DNA from: Roseinatronobacter monicus | GTDB lineage: Bacteria > Pseudomonadota > Alphaproteobacteria > Rhodobacterales > Rhodobacteraceae | Direction of reading: 5' to 3' | Length of the DNA stretch: 64,000 nt | NCBI RefSeq assembly: GCF_006716865.1 | Contig: NZ_VFPT01000001.1 | Location: forward strand, 1,855,001 to 1,919,000 | Shown here: piece after piece, positions 25,568-34,352 of the stretch | Position numbering within the stretch: the first letter of the stretch is position 1 | Layout of the letters: every line of letters begins with the position of its first letter | Program-made: the position numbers and the translations under genes | The notes under the pieces: generated by a model | Database searches by the model: none | The model's input: the letters and a program-made list of their open reading frames with translations, nothing else | What the model was told of the DNA's origin: nothing

Positions 25568-27639
25568 CCGGGTGGGACGGGCTTGTCTTTGCGCCGCGGC
25601 TGGATTGGCCGATCCTTTGGGCGCTGATGGGGGTCTGCGCGCTGATGGTCGGTCTGGCGCTGTGGCAGGGCTTGCGCGGCTGGTGGTTGCGCGGGCTGGC
25701 GGCACTCGCACTGATCGCAGCCCTCGCCAACCCCTCGCTGCAATCCGAGGAACGTGATGGCCTGTCCGACATCGCCCTGATCGTCGTCGACGACTCTGCG
25801 TCCAACCGCCTTGGCGTGCGCGGCGAACAGACAGAGGCCGCGCGCGCCCATCTTGAGGCCGAACTCGACAGCCTTGGCGGGTTGGAAACACGCATCGTCT
25901 CGGTGCCTGACGGGCCACGCAACACCGGCACCGAATTGAACACAGTCATGGCCGAAGCGCTGTCCGATCTGCCGCGCGACCGGCTGGCGGGGGTGTTTGC
26001 CATCTCTGACGGGCAGGTCCATGACGAGATGCCAGAACTGTCCCTTCCTGCCCCCTTTCATCTGTTGCAAACAGGCGAGGCTGACGATTGGGACAGGCGG
26101 CTGATTATCCGCAACGCCCCCTCCTTCGCCATTCTGGGAGAGCCGATCACCCTTGGCCTGCGGGTCGAAGATCAGGGCGCAGTCCCGCCCGACCAAAGCC
26201 GCTTTGCAACCCTGAATTATTCTATTGATGGCGAAGACCCCAGCACGGCAATGGTGCCCGTCGGCGAGGATATGGAAATCACCGTCACGCTAGAGCGCGG
26301 CGGCATGAACGTCCTGCAATTCGAGGTGGAAGAAGAACCGGGCGAGTTGACCACACGCAACAACTCGGCCATCGTGCAGATCAACGGCGTGCGCGACCGG
26401 CTGAGTGTGCTGCTCGTCTCGGGCGAGCCGAATGCCGGACAACGCACGTGGCGCAACCTGCTGAAATCCGATCCGGCGGTTGATCTGGTTCATTTCACAA
26501 TTCTGCGCCCGCCCGACCGCCATGACGGGGTGCCGGTCAACGAGCTGTCGCTGATCGCCTTTCCGACCCGCGAATTGTTTGTCGACAAGATCGACGAGTT
26601 TGATCTGATTATCTTCGACCGCTACCGGCGGCGCGGCATCCTGCCCAACAGCTATTTCAGCAATATCGCCCGCTATGTCGAAGAAGGCGGCGCATTGCTG
26701 GTTGTTGGCGGGCCGGAACTGGCCAGCGCGGACAGCATCTGGCGCTCGCCCTTGGGCGATGTGTTCCCCGCACGGCCCACCGCCCGCGTGATTGATGAAG
26801 GATTCCGCCCGCAGATCACTGAACTGGGCCAGCGCCACCCTGTCACGTCAGGGCTGGAAGCGCTGGTGCCTGCCACCGAAGACGGGCCGGGCTGGGGCCG
26901 CTGGTTCCGCCAGATCGAGCTGGAACCAGAGCGCGGTCAAACCGTGATGAGCGGCGTTGAGGGGCGCCCGCTGCTGATGCTGGACCGTGTTGGCGAAGGG
27001 CGGCTGGCACTTCTGGCCTCTGACCAGACATGGCTGTGGGATCGCGGCTATGAGGGCGGCGGGCCACAACTGGAACTGTTGCGCCGTCTGGCCCATTGGA
27101 TGATGGGCGAGCCGGATCTCGAAGAGGAAACCCTGACCGCCACCGCCGAAGGGCAGCGCGTGACCGTCCTGCGCCGCTCGCTGCAAGATGAAGTGGGCGA
27201 GGTGACAGTCACCGGCCCCGATGGCGAAAGCTTCACGTTAAAGCTGACCGAGGACGCGCCGGGCGATTACCGCGCCGAATTTGACGCGCCTGAAATCGGC
27301 CTCTACCGCCTGTCCGAAGGGGAACTGGACACAGTTGTGGCCCTTGGTCCCCAAGCCCCGCGCGAGTTTGAGGAAACGATTGCCACCGCCGACAAGCTGC
27401 GCCCGCTGGTCACCGCCACACGCGGCGGTGTTATGCGCGTGCACGATGATCTGCCCGAGCTTCGCTTTGTACGCGAAGGGCGTGCCGCATCCGGTCGCGG
27501 CTGGATGGGCCTGACCCCGCGCGATGCCTATGTGACAACGCAGTTGCGCACCGCAGCCGTGCTGCCGGGCTGGGCATGGCTGTTGCTGGCAGCAGGGCTG
27601 GCACTGGGCGCGTGGCTGCGCGAGGGGCGCAGCCGCTGA
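25564..27639 (+). CDS. Large membrane protein with glutamine amidotransferase-like fold, MoxR-associated
   Basis: A 691-residue product with two N-terminal helices (about residues 16-33 and 37-55), a VWA-like stretch IALIVVDDSASNRLG, a long periplasmic part, and a C-terminal helix (about 667-686) with a short basic tail. The middle holds a class I amidotransferase-like alpha/beta segment (FDLIIFDRYRRRGILP, then YVEEGGALLVVGGPE), but no catalytic Cys-His pair is evident, so it is probably a binding rather than an enzymatic fold. It overlaps the DUF4159 gene by 4 bp. Confidence 0.85.
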   Translation: MTGWDGLVFAPRLDWPILWALMGVCALMVGLALWQGLRGWWLRGLAALALIAALANPSLQSEERDGLSDIALIVVDDSASNRLGVRGEQTEAARAHLEAELDSLGGLETRIVSVPDGPRNTGTELNTVMAEALSDLPRDRLAGVFAISDGQVHDEMPELSLPAPFHLLQTGEADDWDRRLIIRNAPSFAILGEPITLGLRVEDQGAVPPDQSRFATLNYSIDGEDPSTAMVPVGEDMEITVTLERGGMNVLQFEVEEEPGELTTRNNSAIVQINGVRDRLSVLLVSGEPNAGQRTWRNLLKSDPAVDLVHFTILRPPDRHDGVPVNELSLIAFPTRELFVDKIDEFDLIIFDRYRRRGILPNSYFSNIARYVEEGGALLVVGGPELASADSIWRSPLGDVFPARPTARVIDEGFRPQITELGQRHPVTSGLEALVPATEDGPGWGRWFRQIELEPERGQTVMSGVEGRPLLMLDRVGEGRLALLASDQTWLWDRGYEGGGPQLELLRRLAHWMMGEPDLEEETLTATAEGQRVTVLRRSLQDEVGEVTVTGPDGESFTLKLTEDAPGDYRAEFDAPEIGLYRLSEGELDTVVALGPQAPREFEETIATADKLRPLVTATRGGVMRVHDDLPELRFVREGRAASGRGWMGLTPRDAYVTTQLRTAAVLPGWAWLLLAAGLALGAWLREGRSR

Positions 27640-27649
27640 CCTGCACGCC

Positions 27650-28552
27650 TTAGCGCTGCACGACATCCGCCTGCGCGCCCAGAAAATCCCGCAGCGCCTG
27701 TGCCGTTTCAGACGGAGCGGTGTCTGGAAAGAAATGCCCGCCCGCAATCCCCTGTGCCTGCATGTTCGCCAGCCACGGCCCCCATGTGGCGGGCACATCA
27801 AAATGCTGCGCCATAGCCCCCTGTGCGCCAAACAGCACCAGTGACGGGCCATCAAACTTGGCACCAATAGCCTGCGCGTCCTGCGCCAGATCATGATCCA
27901 GCGCCGCGCGGTAATCCTGACACATGCCAAAAATCACCGCCGGATCGCGCCAGGCATCACGGTAAGCCGCCATCTGCGCTGGCGCGAAGTCTTCAAGCGT
28001 GGCACCGCCCCAGCCCAACAGACAGCTTTCAAAGAAATAATCGGGGTCAGTGGCAATCATCTGCTCTGGAAACGGGTGCGGCTGTGCAAGAAAGAACCAG
28101 TGAAAATAGCTGCGCGCCACCGCGTGATGCAGCTCTGTCAGCAGCAGATGCGTGGGCACAATATCCATCAACGTCAGGCTGGCAAGGCGCGCACCATCAT
28201 CCAGCGCCATCCGGTGCGCAACCCGCGCCCCGCGATCATGGCCCACCAGATGAAACCGCTCAAACCCCAGCGCCGACATCAGGCCAAACTGATCCAGCCC
28301 CATCGCGCGAAAGCTGTATGCGGCGCAATCTTGCGGGCGGTCCAGCCCCGGCTTGCCTGATCCGCCATAGCCGCGCAAATCCGCCATGACCACTGTGTGA
28401 CGCTGCGCCAACACTTGCGTGACCGGCCCCCACATGGCGCGCGTCTGCGGAAAGCCATGCAGCAGCAAGACGGGCGGGCCGCGCCCTTTGACCGTATACG
28501 CAATCTCCACCCCGTTCACGGGCATCAGTCCGGTGTCAGATTCTGTGGCCAT
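27650..28552 (-). CDS. Alpha/beta hydrolase (haloacetate dehalogenase / epoxide hydrolase-like)
   Basis: A 300-residue alpha/beta-hydrolase. The oxyanion-hole motif is LLLHGFPQTRAMWGPV (near residue 30), and the nucleophile elbow is VGHDRGARVAHRMALDD, giving an aspartate nucleophile as in dehalogenases and epoxide hydrolases. A catalytic His is near the end in AGGHFFPDTAP. The start at 28552 has a GGAGG site 10 nt upstream. The substrate cannot be fixed; the family also includes promiscuous esterases. It is convergent with the MoxR module. Confidence 0.88.
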   Translation of the reverse strand: MATESDTGLMPVNGVEIAYTVKGRGPPVLLLHGFPQTRAMWGPVTQVLAQRHTVVMADLRGYGGSGKPGLDRPQDCAAYSFRAMGLDQFGLMSALGFERFHLVGHDRGARVAHRMALDDGARLASLTLMDIVPTHLLLTELHHAVARSYFHWFFLAQPHPFPEQMIATDPDYFFESCLLGWGGATLEDFAPAQMAAYRDAWRDPAVIFGMCQDYRAALDHDLAQDAQAIGAKFDGPSLVLFGAQGAMAQHFDVPATWGPWLANMQAQGIAGGHFFPDTAPSETAQALRDFLGAQADVVQR

Positions 28553-29311
28553 CCCTGCGCCCCTCCGCTGTTGCAAAAGCATGTGGCCAGAACGGCTGGC
28601 GCGTCAATGCGTTCCGAACCTGCGCACAAACAGGCGTTTCTCACGAAAGCCCGGATACCTCGAACTGGCGTGGAATTTCCGCAGTGGCCGTCCACCAAGT
28701 CGAAGCGCGGGTTCTTTGCTGGTGGAATTCAAACGCTTGCCTGTCGACAAAACACTCGTCAACATTCCAGACAAGGGGGTTATCCGACTGGGAAACCTCA
28801 AAAGAAACGCATCCTGCCTCGGCCTTGGTCAGGCGGATATGCTAAGGCAGATGTCGCTGAACTGTCTCCACATCCTGCGCCGAACGGCAAATCAGGCACC
28901 CCGTCAGACGCACGTGCCCGGTATCCATATCCATGTGCGACCTGCCTTTCTGTTCGATGCCCATTCCGACGAATAGTTCCCACAAACAAAGTACCAAAGC
29001 CAGTTCAGAAATGATGCGCGCCGCAGCGGTAGCGGACAGCTGTGCGGGACGTTTCAGACATAGAGGGCGCGCATACCAAGCTGCGCAGCGTCGGGCCGCG
29101 GTACGGCGATCCCCCGCCGATTTATGGCACTTTATGCCAGCCAAATCCGAGAAAGATCAAAGCATCGTGCTTGGGGCAGCCAAATCGCCGTGCAGGGGGG
29201 CGGCCCGGCGATGCGCGGCGGCCTTCGGCCTTTACTCCGCGCATGGGACGTAACATGGAAGGTCCGCAATGCACCTGCACGGACAGCAAGCAACAATGCC
29301 AGAAACGCCCT
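28553..29311. other. Intergenic region of about 760 bp, no supported gene
   Basis: Open frames of 60-200 codons exist here on both strands, but none has a convincing ribosome site or a recognised motif, and several cover one another. The part from about 28600 to 28960 looks AT-richer than its flanks and may be a decayed gene. The part from 29077 to 29243 is one copy of a dispersed repeat described separately. Confidence 0.6.
29077..29243 (+). repeat. Dispersed imperfect repeat, copy 1
   Basis: About 167 bp that matches 42759-42926 in the same orientation. The outer blocks are nearly identical: a 5' block GCGCAGCGTCGGGCCGCGGT and a 3' block covering CAGCCAAATCGCCGTGC through GGCGGCCTTCGGCC to TCCGCGCA. 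The middle (about 29111-29135) is diverged. The 3' block holds short inverted GC-rich motifs (GGCCGCGC-type) and could fold. Both copies are intergenic and next to 3' ends or gene-poor DNA. Confidence 0.75.
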
Positions 29312-29665
29312 CTACCGCAGCCGCAAATCTGCCTGATCGCCCTGCCCCTGATCCGAGATGAAGCGCAAAGTGTCGCCATCTTGCAGCACCAGCTGGCAAT
29401 TATACGGGTCGCCCGACTGGCCAAACACCAGGGTCCGGCAGAAATAGCCGTCGCGCCATTCCCATTCACCGCCCACGCGCATCCCGAACCCGCGCCCTGT
29501 GATCTGCCCTTGGGGCAAGACCTGTAATCGCACACCGAACCGCGTCAGATCGCGGCCTTCCACCAGTGCGCGGAAATTGCTTTCCTCACGGACAGGTTGG
29601 AAATCTGCAAATGCCGGTGCCGCACTCAATATGAATGCTGTGATATATCCTGTGATGATCCGCAT
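29312..29665 (-). CDS. Hypothetical exported protein
   Basis: A 117-residue product with a clear Sec signal peptide (residues 1-20, ending SAAPAFA). The mature part is about 97 residues, with the stretches GRDLTRFGVRLQV, GEWEWRDGYFCRTL and NCQLVLQDGDTLRFISDQG. Two cysteines could form a disulfide. No function is known. It lies about 60 bp downstream of dapB on the same strand. Confidence 0.78.
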   Translation of the reverse strand: MRIITGYITAFILSAAPAFADFQPVREESNFRALVEGRDLTRFGVRLQVLPQGQITGRGFGMRVGGEWEWRDGYFCRTLVFGQSGDPYNCQLVLQDGDTLRFISDQGQGDQADLRLR

Positions 29666-29726
29666 CGGTGATACTCCACACTAGGTTGCATGTGGTGTAC
29701 GTGACGATGCGCAAGCTGGATTAGTT

Positions 29727-30527
29727 TCACAATCCCAGCACATCCAGCATGGAGTATTCGCCCGGCCCCTGCCCTTCGGCCCAGATCGCGGCGCGAATGG
29801 CCCCGCGCGCGAACAAAGCCCGGTCGGATGCAACATGGCGCAGCACGATCCGCTCGCCCTCGCCCGCGAAGATCACATCATGCTCGCCGATGTAATCGCC
29901 CCCCCGAATGGCATGAAAGCCGATATCGCCCACGGCGCGCGCGCCCGTGATCCCGTCGCGCGCCCTGTCTGCCACATCGCCCAGCGCCACACCGCGCCCG
30001 TCTGCGGCAGCCTCGCCCAGCATCAATGCCGTGCCCGAGGGGGCGTCGACCTTGTGGCGGTGATGCGCCTCGACAATCTCGATATCGTAATCCGTGCCCA
30101 AGGCTTCGGCGACCTGTCGTGTCAGCTTGACCAGCAGATTGACGCCAAGGCTCATATTGCCCGCCCGCACAATCCGCCCGGTTTTGCCCGCCTGCGCAAT
30201 GGCGCTCAGATCCTCCGCGCTAAAGCCTGTCGTGCCGATCACATGCGCCACCCCTGCCGCAGCAGCCTTGTGCGCCAAGGCGACCGACACCACAGGCGCA
30301 GTGAAATCTATCACGACATCGGATTGCTCCAGCGCTTCATCAAGGTCATCGGTCACGATCAGCCCGCGAGCACTCCCCCCCGTCGCCACGCCAAGATCGC
30401 GCCCCACCCAGTCATGGCCCGCGCGCTCCACCACCGCCGACAATGTCGCCAGATCGCTGTCATCCACCAGCCGCACAAGCATTTGCCCCATGCGCCCCGA
30501 AGCCCCCATCACGGCAATCCTGACCAT
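29727..30527 (-). CDS. dapB: 4-hydroxy-tetrahydrodipicolinate reductase
   Basis: Cytoplasmic enzyme of the diaminopimelate/lysine pathway; reduces hydroxy-tetrahydrodipicolinate with NAD(P)H. The 266-residue product has the N-terminal dinucleotide motif [10 protein letters not shown] (residues 6-15), the DFTAP motif (74-78), the catalytic HHRHK (155-159) and the substrate-binding DAPSGTA just after. The length is normal. It is divergent from rbfA with about 100 bp between. Confidence 0.96.
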   Translation of the reverse strand: MVRIAVMGASGRMGQMLVRLVDDSDLATLSAVVERAGHDWVGRDLGVATGGSARGLIVTDDLDEALEQSDVVIDFTAPVVSVALAHKAAAAGVAHVIGTTGFSAEDLSAIAQAGKTGRIVRAGNMSLGVNLLVKLTRQVAEALGTDYDIEIVEAHHRHKVDAPSGTALMLGEAAADGRGVALGDVADRARDGITGARAVGDIGFHAIRGGDYIGEHDVIFAGEGERIVLRHVASDRALFARGAIRAAIWAEGQGPGEYSMLDVLGL

Positions 30528-30631
30528 TCCTGCACCTCTATCCTGACAAAGTCACATTTTCGCGTATGCATAACCAGCGGCGCGGAAAATGGCAAAGCCT
30601 CGTTGCGCAAGCGCCAGCTTTGACCTAAGTG

Positions 30632-31060
30632 ATGCTTATGGGAACAAATCGCTTTGATACACCTCGAGGGCCATCTCAACGTCAGCTTCGCGTGGGCGAG
30701 CTGATCCGACGCAATTTGTCGGAAGTGCTGGCGCGTGGGGATGTCCATGACCCGGAGCTGACGCGCTGGGTCATCACCGTCAGCGAAGTGCGCATGGCCA
30801 CCGATCTGAAGGTGGCGACAGCTTATATCATGCCCTTGGGCGGCAAAGGCCAGAAAGAAGCACTGGCAGCCCTGCGGCGCAACAAAGGCGAGTTGCGCCA
30901 CCAGATGACGCGCGACATGACCCTGAAATATGCCCCCGATCTGCGCTTTCAACTGGATGAAAGCTTTGACCGGATGGAAGAAACGCGCAGATTGCTGCAA
31001 GATGAACGCGTGCAGCGCGACGTCGCAAACGGACGCGAGGATGATGAACCTCAGGCGTAA
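30632..31060 (+). CDS. rbfA: Ribosome-binding factor A
   Basis: Small KH-like protein that helps mature the 30S subunit and process the 16S 5' end. The product of about 142 residues has [20 protein letters not shown] near the N-terminus, then [24 protein letters not shown] and the [14 protein letters not shown] motif. GTG 30629, ATG 30632 and ATG 30638 are all possible starts. It overlaps the following exported-protein gene. Confidence 0.93.
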   Translation: MLMGTNRFDTPRGPSQRQLRVGELIRRNLSEVLARGDVHDPELTRWVITVSEVRMATDLKVATAYIMPLGGKGQKEALAALRRNKGELRHQMTRDMTLKYAPDLRFQLDESFDRMEETRRLLQDERVQRDVANGREDDEPQA

Positions 31061-31796
31061 CCTCGCGGCCTTGGCGGCCCTTTTGCTGTGTGCAACCAGC
31101 GCCGCTGCCGACTGCGCCAACACCGAGTTTCAGGGGCAGAACTTCACCTATTGCCGCGCCAATGCCAGCGACGATATCCGCCTGTTCCTTTATGCCAAAG
31201 ACACACAGGTTTACGGCAATTTCCGCACAGTGGACGAAGCCTTGGCCCGCGATGGCAAGAAGCTGGCCTTTGCGATGAATGGCAGCATGTATCACCCCGA
31301 CCGCAGCCCGGTGGGCCTGTTCGTTGAGAAGGGTGAGGAGGTCTCGCGCATTGTCACCTCAGAGGGGCCGGGCAATTTCGGGCTGTTGCCCAATGGTGTG
31401 TTCTGCATCGAAGACAGCCGCTTTACCCTGATTGAGAGCCGCAGTTTTGCGTCGGCCCCGCCACAATGCCAATATGCCGCGCAATCGGGGCCAATGCTGG
31501 TGATTGACGGTGCCTATCATCCGCGCTTTCTGAACGATTCCGACTCGCGGCTGATCCGCAATGGTGTGGGTGTCAGCGCCGATGGAAAGCGCGCCGTTTT
31601 CGCCATCGCCAATAGCCCGGTGAATTTCTATGAATTTGCACGGTTTTTCCGTGATTATCTGGAAATGCCGCAGGCGTTGTATATTGATGGCAATGTCTCG
31701 CGCTTGCATGCGCCCGCGCTCAGGCGGTCGGACTGGGGCACTCTGCTGGGGCCAATCGTCGGCAAGGTTGTTGACGTCACCACCCCGACCAACTAG
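31041..31796 (+). CDS. Exported phosphodiester glycosidase family protein (DUF2233 / NAGPA-like)
   Basis: A 251-residue protein with a Sec signal (residues 1-24, ending TSAAADC). The mature part has the NAGPA/DUF2233 pattern: [47 protein letters not shown] and [14 protein letters not shown]. The family hydrolyses phosphodiester-linked sugars in eukaryotes; bacterial substrates are mostly unknown. The reading frame begins inside the end of rbfA, with GAGG right before two consecutive ATGs (31041 and 31044). Confidence 0.87.
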   Translation: MMNLRRNLAALAALLLCATSAAADCANTEFQGQNFTYCRANASDDIRLFLYAKDTQVYGNFRTVDEALARDGKKLAFAMNGSMYHPDRSPVGLFVEKGEEVSRIVTSEGPGNFGLLPNGVFCIEDSRFTLIESRSFASAPPQCQYAAQSGPMLVIDGAYHPRFLNDSDSRLIRNGVGVSADGKRAVFAIANSPVNFYEFARFFRDYLEMPQALYIDGNVSRLHAPALRRSDWGTLLGPIVGKVVDVTTPTN

Positions 31797-31826
31797 CAGA
31801 CCGCGATACGGCAACAAGGGACAGAC

Positions 31827-32735
31827 ATGGGACGCAAGCGCAAGGGCCGCGCCATTTCGGGGTGGCTGGTGATCGACAAGCCTGCGGGCATCACATCGAC
31901 CGCAGTGGTCAACAAGGTGCGTTGGGCGCTTCAGGCGCAAAAGGCGGGCCATGCAGGCACGCTGGACCCTGCTGCAACGGGCGTTCTGGCTGTCGCCTTG
32001 GGCGAGGCCACGAAAACAGTGCCCTTCATCACCGACGCACTCAAGTGCTACCGTTTCATGGTGCGGCTGGGTCAGGCCACCACCACCGATGACGCCGAAG
32101 GCGCGGTTATCGCCACATCAGACCAGCGCCCCACCGACGCGGCGATCGTGGCCGCTCTGGCCGCCTTTCGCGGCGACATCCAGCAAATCCCACCCCAGTT
32201 CTCCGCCGTCAAGGTCGAGGGCGAGCGCGCCTATGACATTGCCCGCGCAGGCGACGAGATGGAGTTGGCCGCCCGCCCGCTCTGGGTTGAACGGCTGGAC
32301 ATGATTGCCCGCCCGGACGCGGACCATGTCGAGTTGGAAATGGTCTGCGGCAAGGGCGGCTATGTACGCTCTATCGCGCGCGATCTGGGGGCAGCGCTCG
32401 AGTGCCAAGGCCATGTCGCATGGCTGCGCCGCACATGGTCCGGCCCGTTCGAGGCAAGCGACGGGCTGAGCATGGAACAAATCGAGGCGCTGGCCCATAG
32501 CCCCGCGCTCGACACCCACCTGCGCCCATTGGAGCAGGGCCTGTGCGATCTGCCCGAATTGCCCGCCACGCCCGAAGGGGCCGCCAAACTGCGCAACGGC
32601 AATCCCGGCATGGTGCTGACATCCTCGGTTGCGTATGGCGACACGGCATGGGCCAGCTATCAGGGCCGCGCTGTGGCAGTGGGCATCTACAAGGCTGGCG
32701 AATTGCACCCCAATCGCGTGTTCAACCCCGACTGA
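31827..32735 (+). CDS. truB: tRNA pseudouridine(55) synthase
   Basis: Modifies uridine 55 in the T-loop of most tRNAs. The 302-residue product has [18 protein letters not shown] at the N-terminus and the catalytic aspartate in [13 protein letters not shown] (Asp47). The [12 protein letters not shown] motif and a C-terminal PUA-like tail are also present. It follows rbfA and an exported protein, and its stop overlaps the start of the DUF1643 gene (TGATG). Confidence 0.95.
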   Translation: MGRKRKGRAISGWLVIDKPAGITSTAVVNKVRWALQAQKAGHAGTLDPAATGVLAVALGEATKTVPFITDALKCYRFMVRLGQATTTDDAEGAVIATSDQRPTDAAIVAALAAFRGDIQQIPPQFSAVKVEGERAYDIARAGDEMELAARPLWVERLDMIARPDADHVELEMVCGKGGYVRSIARDLGAALECQGHVAWLRRTWSGPFEASDGLSMEQIEALAHSPALDTHLRPLEQGLCDLPELPATPEGAAKLRNGNPGMVLTSSVAYGDTAWASYQGRAVAVGIYKAGELHPNRVFNPD

Positions 32736-33256
32736 TGGACCAACCCGACCTGATAACCCGCACCCATATAAAGGGCGATGCGGCTTCCAGCGCGGTGTAC
32801 TCGCCCTGCGAATGTTTTCGCTACATGCTGACGCGCGAATGGGCGCCCGAGCGGGGGCGCGCGCTGTTTGTCATGCTCAACCCCTCCACCGCGACCGAAG
32901 TGCAGAACGACCCCACGGTCGAGCGCTGCGAACGCCGCGCCCGCGCGCTGGGGTTTGGTGCGTTCCGCGTGTGCAACATCTTTGCCTATCGCGCGACCGA
33001 CCCGCGCGTCATGCGCGCCGCCCCTGACCCGGTTGGCCCCCTGAATGACGCAGCTATCGCCGAAAGTGCGGCATGGGCCGATCAGATCATCTGCGCATGG
33101 GGCACACATGGCGCGCATCTGAACCGCGGCGCGCAGGTCGAGGCCGTGTTGCGCGCAACCGGCCAAGCGCTGTCGCATCTGGGCCTGAGCAAACACGGCC
33201 ACCCCAAGCACCCGCTCTATATCGGCTATGCCGTGCAGCCGGTGCCTTGGGCTTAG
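32735..33256 (+). CDS. DUF1643 domain protein
   Basis: A 173-residue soluble protein of the DUF1643 family. Family features are RALFVMLNPSTATEVQNDPTV followed by RVCNIFAYRATDP, then AWADQIICAWGTHG and the C-terminal LSKHGHPKHPLYI. These look like a small alpha/beta fold with a conserved Asn-Pro-Ser motif; the function is not established. The ATG overlaps the truB stop. It is convergent with fabA. Confidence 0.9.
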   Translation: MDQPDLITRTHIKGDAASSAVYSPCECFRYMLTREWAPERGRALFVMLNPSTATEVQNDPTVERCERRARALGFGAFRVCNIFAYRATDPRVMRAAPDPVGPLNDAAIAESAAWADQIICAWGTHGAHLNRGAQVEAVLRATGQALSHLGLSKHGHPKHPLYIGYAVQPVPWA

Positions 33257-33263
33257 CCGCGCC

Positions 33264-33773
33264 TCACGCCTCGGACAGCGCGACCTTCATATCCTTGACC
33301 TGATAGATCACATCGCCATCCGCTTCGACAATCCCATCGGCCACCCCCATCGTCAGGCGGCGCGTCTGAAGGGCCTTGGTGAAATCAATCTTGTAGGTCA
33401 GCAGTTTGCGATCCGGGCGCACCATGCCGGTCAGCTTCACCTCGCCCACGCCCAGCGCATAGCCCCGCCCCTGCCAGCCGCGCCAGCCAAGGTTGAAGCC
33501 GGTCAATTGCCACAGCCCGTCCAGCCCCAGACAGCCCGGCATGATCGGATTGCCGGGGAAATGGCACTCGAAAAACCACAGATCAGGGTGAATATCGAAC
33601 TCTGCCACGATATGGCCCTTGCCATGTGCGCCCCCGTCGCTGGAAACTTCGGTGATCCGGTCCATCATCAGCATGGGTGGGGCAGGCAGTTGTGCATTGC
33701 CGGGGCCGAACAATTCGCCGCGCGAACAGGCCAGCAAGGCCTCTTTGTCAAAGGAACTGGGAAAAGCGGACAT
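33264..33773 (-). CDS. fabA: 3-hydroxydecanoyl-[acyl-carrier-protein] dehydratase/isomerase
   Basis: Hot-dog-fold enzyme that dehydrates beta-hydroxyacyl-ACP and isomerises trans-2- to cis-3-decenoyl-ACP, the branch point for unsaturated fatty acids. The 169-residue product has the active-site His71 in [12 protein letters not shown] and Asp85 in [10 protein letters not shown]. An AGGAG site precedes the ATG at 33773. fabB does not follow here; the next gene is convergent. It is divergent from irr. Confidence 0.96.
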   Translation of the reverse strand: MSAFPSSFDKEALLACSRGELFGPGNAQLPAPPMLMMDRITEVSSDGGAHGKGHIVAEFDIHPDLWFFECHFPGNPIMPGCLGLDGLWQLTGFNLGWRGWQGRGYALGVGEVKLTGMVRPDRKLLTYKIDFTKALQTRRLTMGVADGIVEADGDVIYQVKDMKVALSEA

Positions 33774-33817
33774 ATCATACTCCTGCAAGGGTTTTCTTCC
33801 TCTAGCACCCCGCTCCA

Positions 33818-33845
33818 AGCGCTGACAACCCCGCCGGTCAGCGCT
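33818..33845. promoter_or_regulatory. Inverted repeat between fabA and irr
   Basis: AGCGCTGAC (33818-33826) and GTCAGCGCT (33837-33845) form a perfect 9-bp inverted repeat with a 10-bp spacer, 45-72 bp upstream of fabA and 63-90 bp upstream of irr. There is no T-run on either side, so an operator is more likely than a terminator. The protein that would bind it is unknown. Confidence 0.5.
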
Positions 33846-33865
33846 ACAGAATGACCTGCGACTGA

Positions 33866-33879
33866 ATTTCATTTGAAAT
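33866..33879. promoter_or_regulatory. AT-rich near-palindrome close to irr, candidate Fur/Irr-type box
   Basis: ATTTCA (33866-33871), TT, TGAAAT (33874-33879) lies 29-42 bp upstream of irr, just before an AT-rich stretch that looks like a -10 region (ACTTTATATAAGG, 33893-33905). The position fits autoregulation by a Fur-family protein, but the sequence is not a clear match to the iron control element consensus. Confidence 0.35.
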
Positions 33880-33907
33880 CTACCCAAATCATACTTTATA
33901 TAAGGGC

Positions 33908-34348
33908 ATGATGGATCACAGCTTCGCTTCACTCACTGATACGGCACTGGCGTCAGGCACAAAATGGCTGGCGCATGCAAAAGTGCGTCCGACGCGGCAG
34001 CGCATGTCGCTCGCGGCCCTGCTGGTCGGGGATGGCAAGGACAGGCATGTGACCGCCGAAGGGCTGTTTCTCGCGGCCAAGGCCAGCGGCGAGGCGGTCT
34101 CGCTGGCGACCGTCTACAACACGCTCAAGGCGTTCTGCGATGCAGGGCTGATGAATGAAATCACGGTCGATGCAACGCGGTCCTATTTCGACACCTGTGT
34201 CGAGGATCATCCGCATTACTTCTGGGAAGATACGCAGGAACTGACAGATGCCCCCTCGGCAGAAGTTGCGTTCTCACGCCTGCCAGAACCGCCCGAAGGG
34301 GCCGAGATTGCGCGCGTTGATGTCGTCATCCGCCTGCGGCGGCGCTGA
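33908..34348 (+). CDS. irr: Iron response regulator Irr (Fur family)
   Basis: Haem-responsive transcription factor of alphaproteobacteria. The 146-residue product has the Fur-type winged helix ([15 protein letters not shown], then [22 protein letters not shown]) and the DHPHYFWED metal/haem-binding segment. The N-terminal GCPWHD haem motif of rhizobial Irr is absent, as in other Rhodobacterales. A second ATG at 33911 is equally possible. It is divergent from fabA. Confidence 0.92.
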   Translation: MMDHSFASLTDTALASGTKWLAHAKVRPTRQRMSLAALLVGDGKDRHVTAEGLFLAAKASGEAVSLATVYNTLKAFCDAGLMNEITVDATRSYFDTCVEDHPHYFWEDTQELTDAPSAEVAFSRLPEPPEGAEIARVDVVIRLRRR

Positions 34349-34352
34349 CACC

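Noticed and set aside
28842..29144. 100-codon minus-strand frame in the 760-bp gap
   Set aside because: It has no ribosome site or motif, and it runs into the dispersed repeat.
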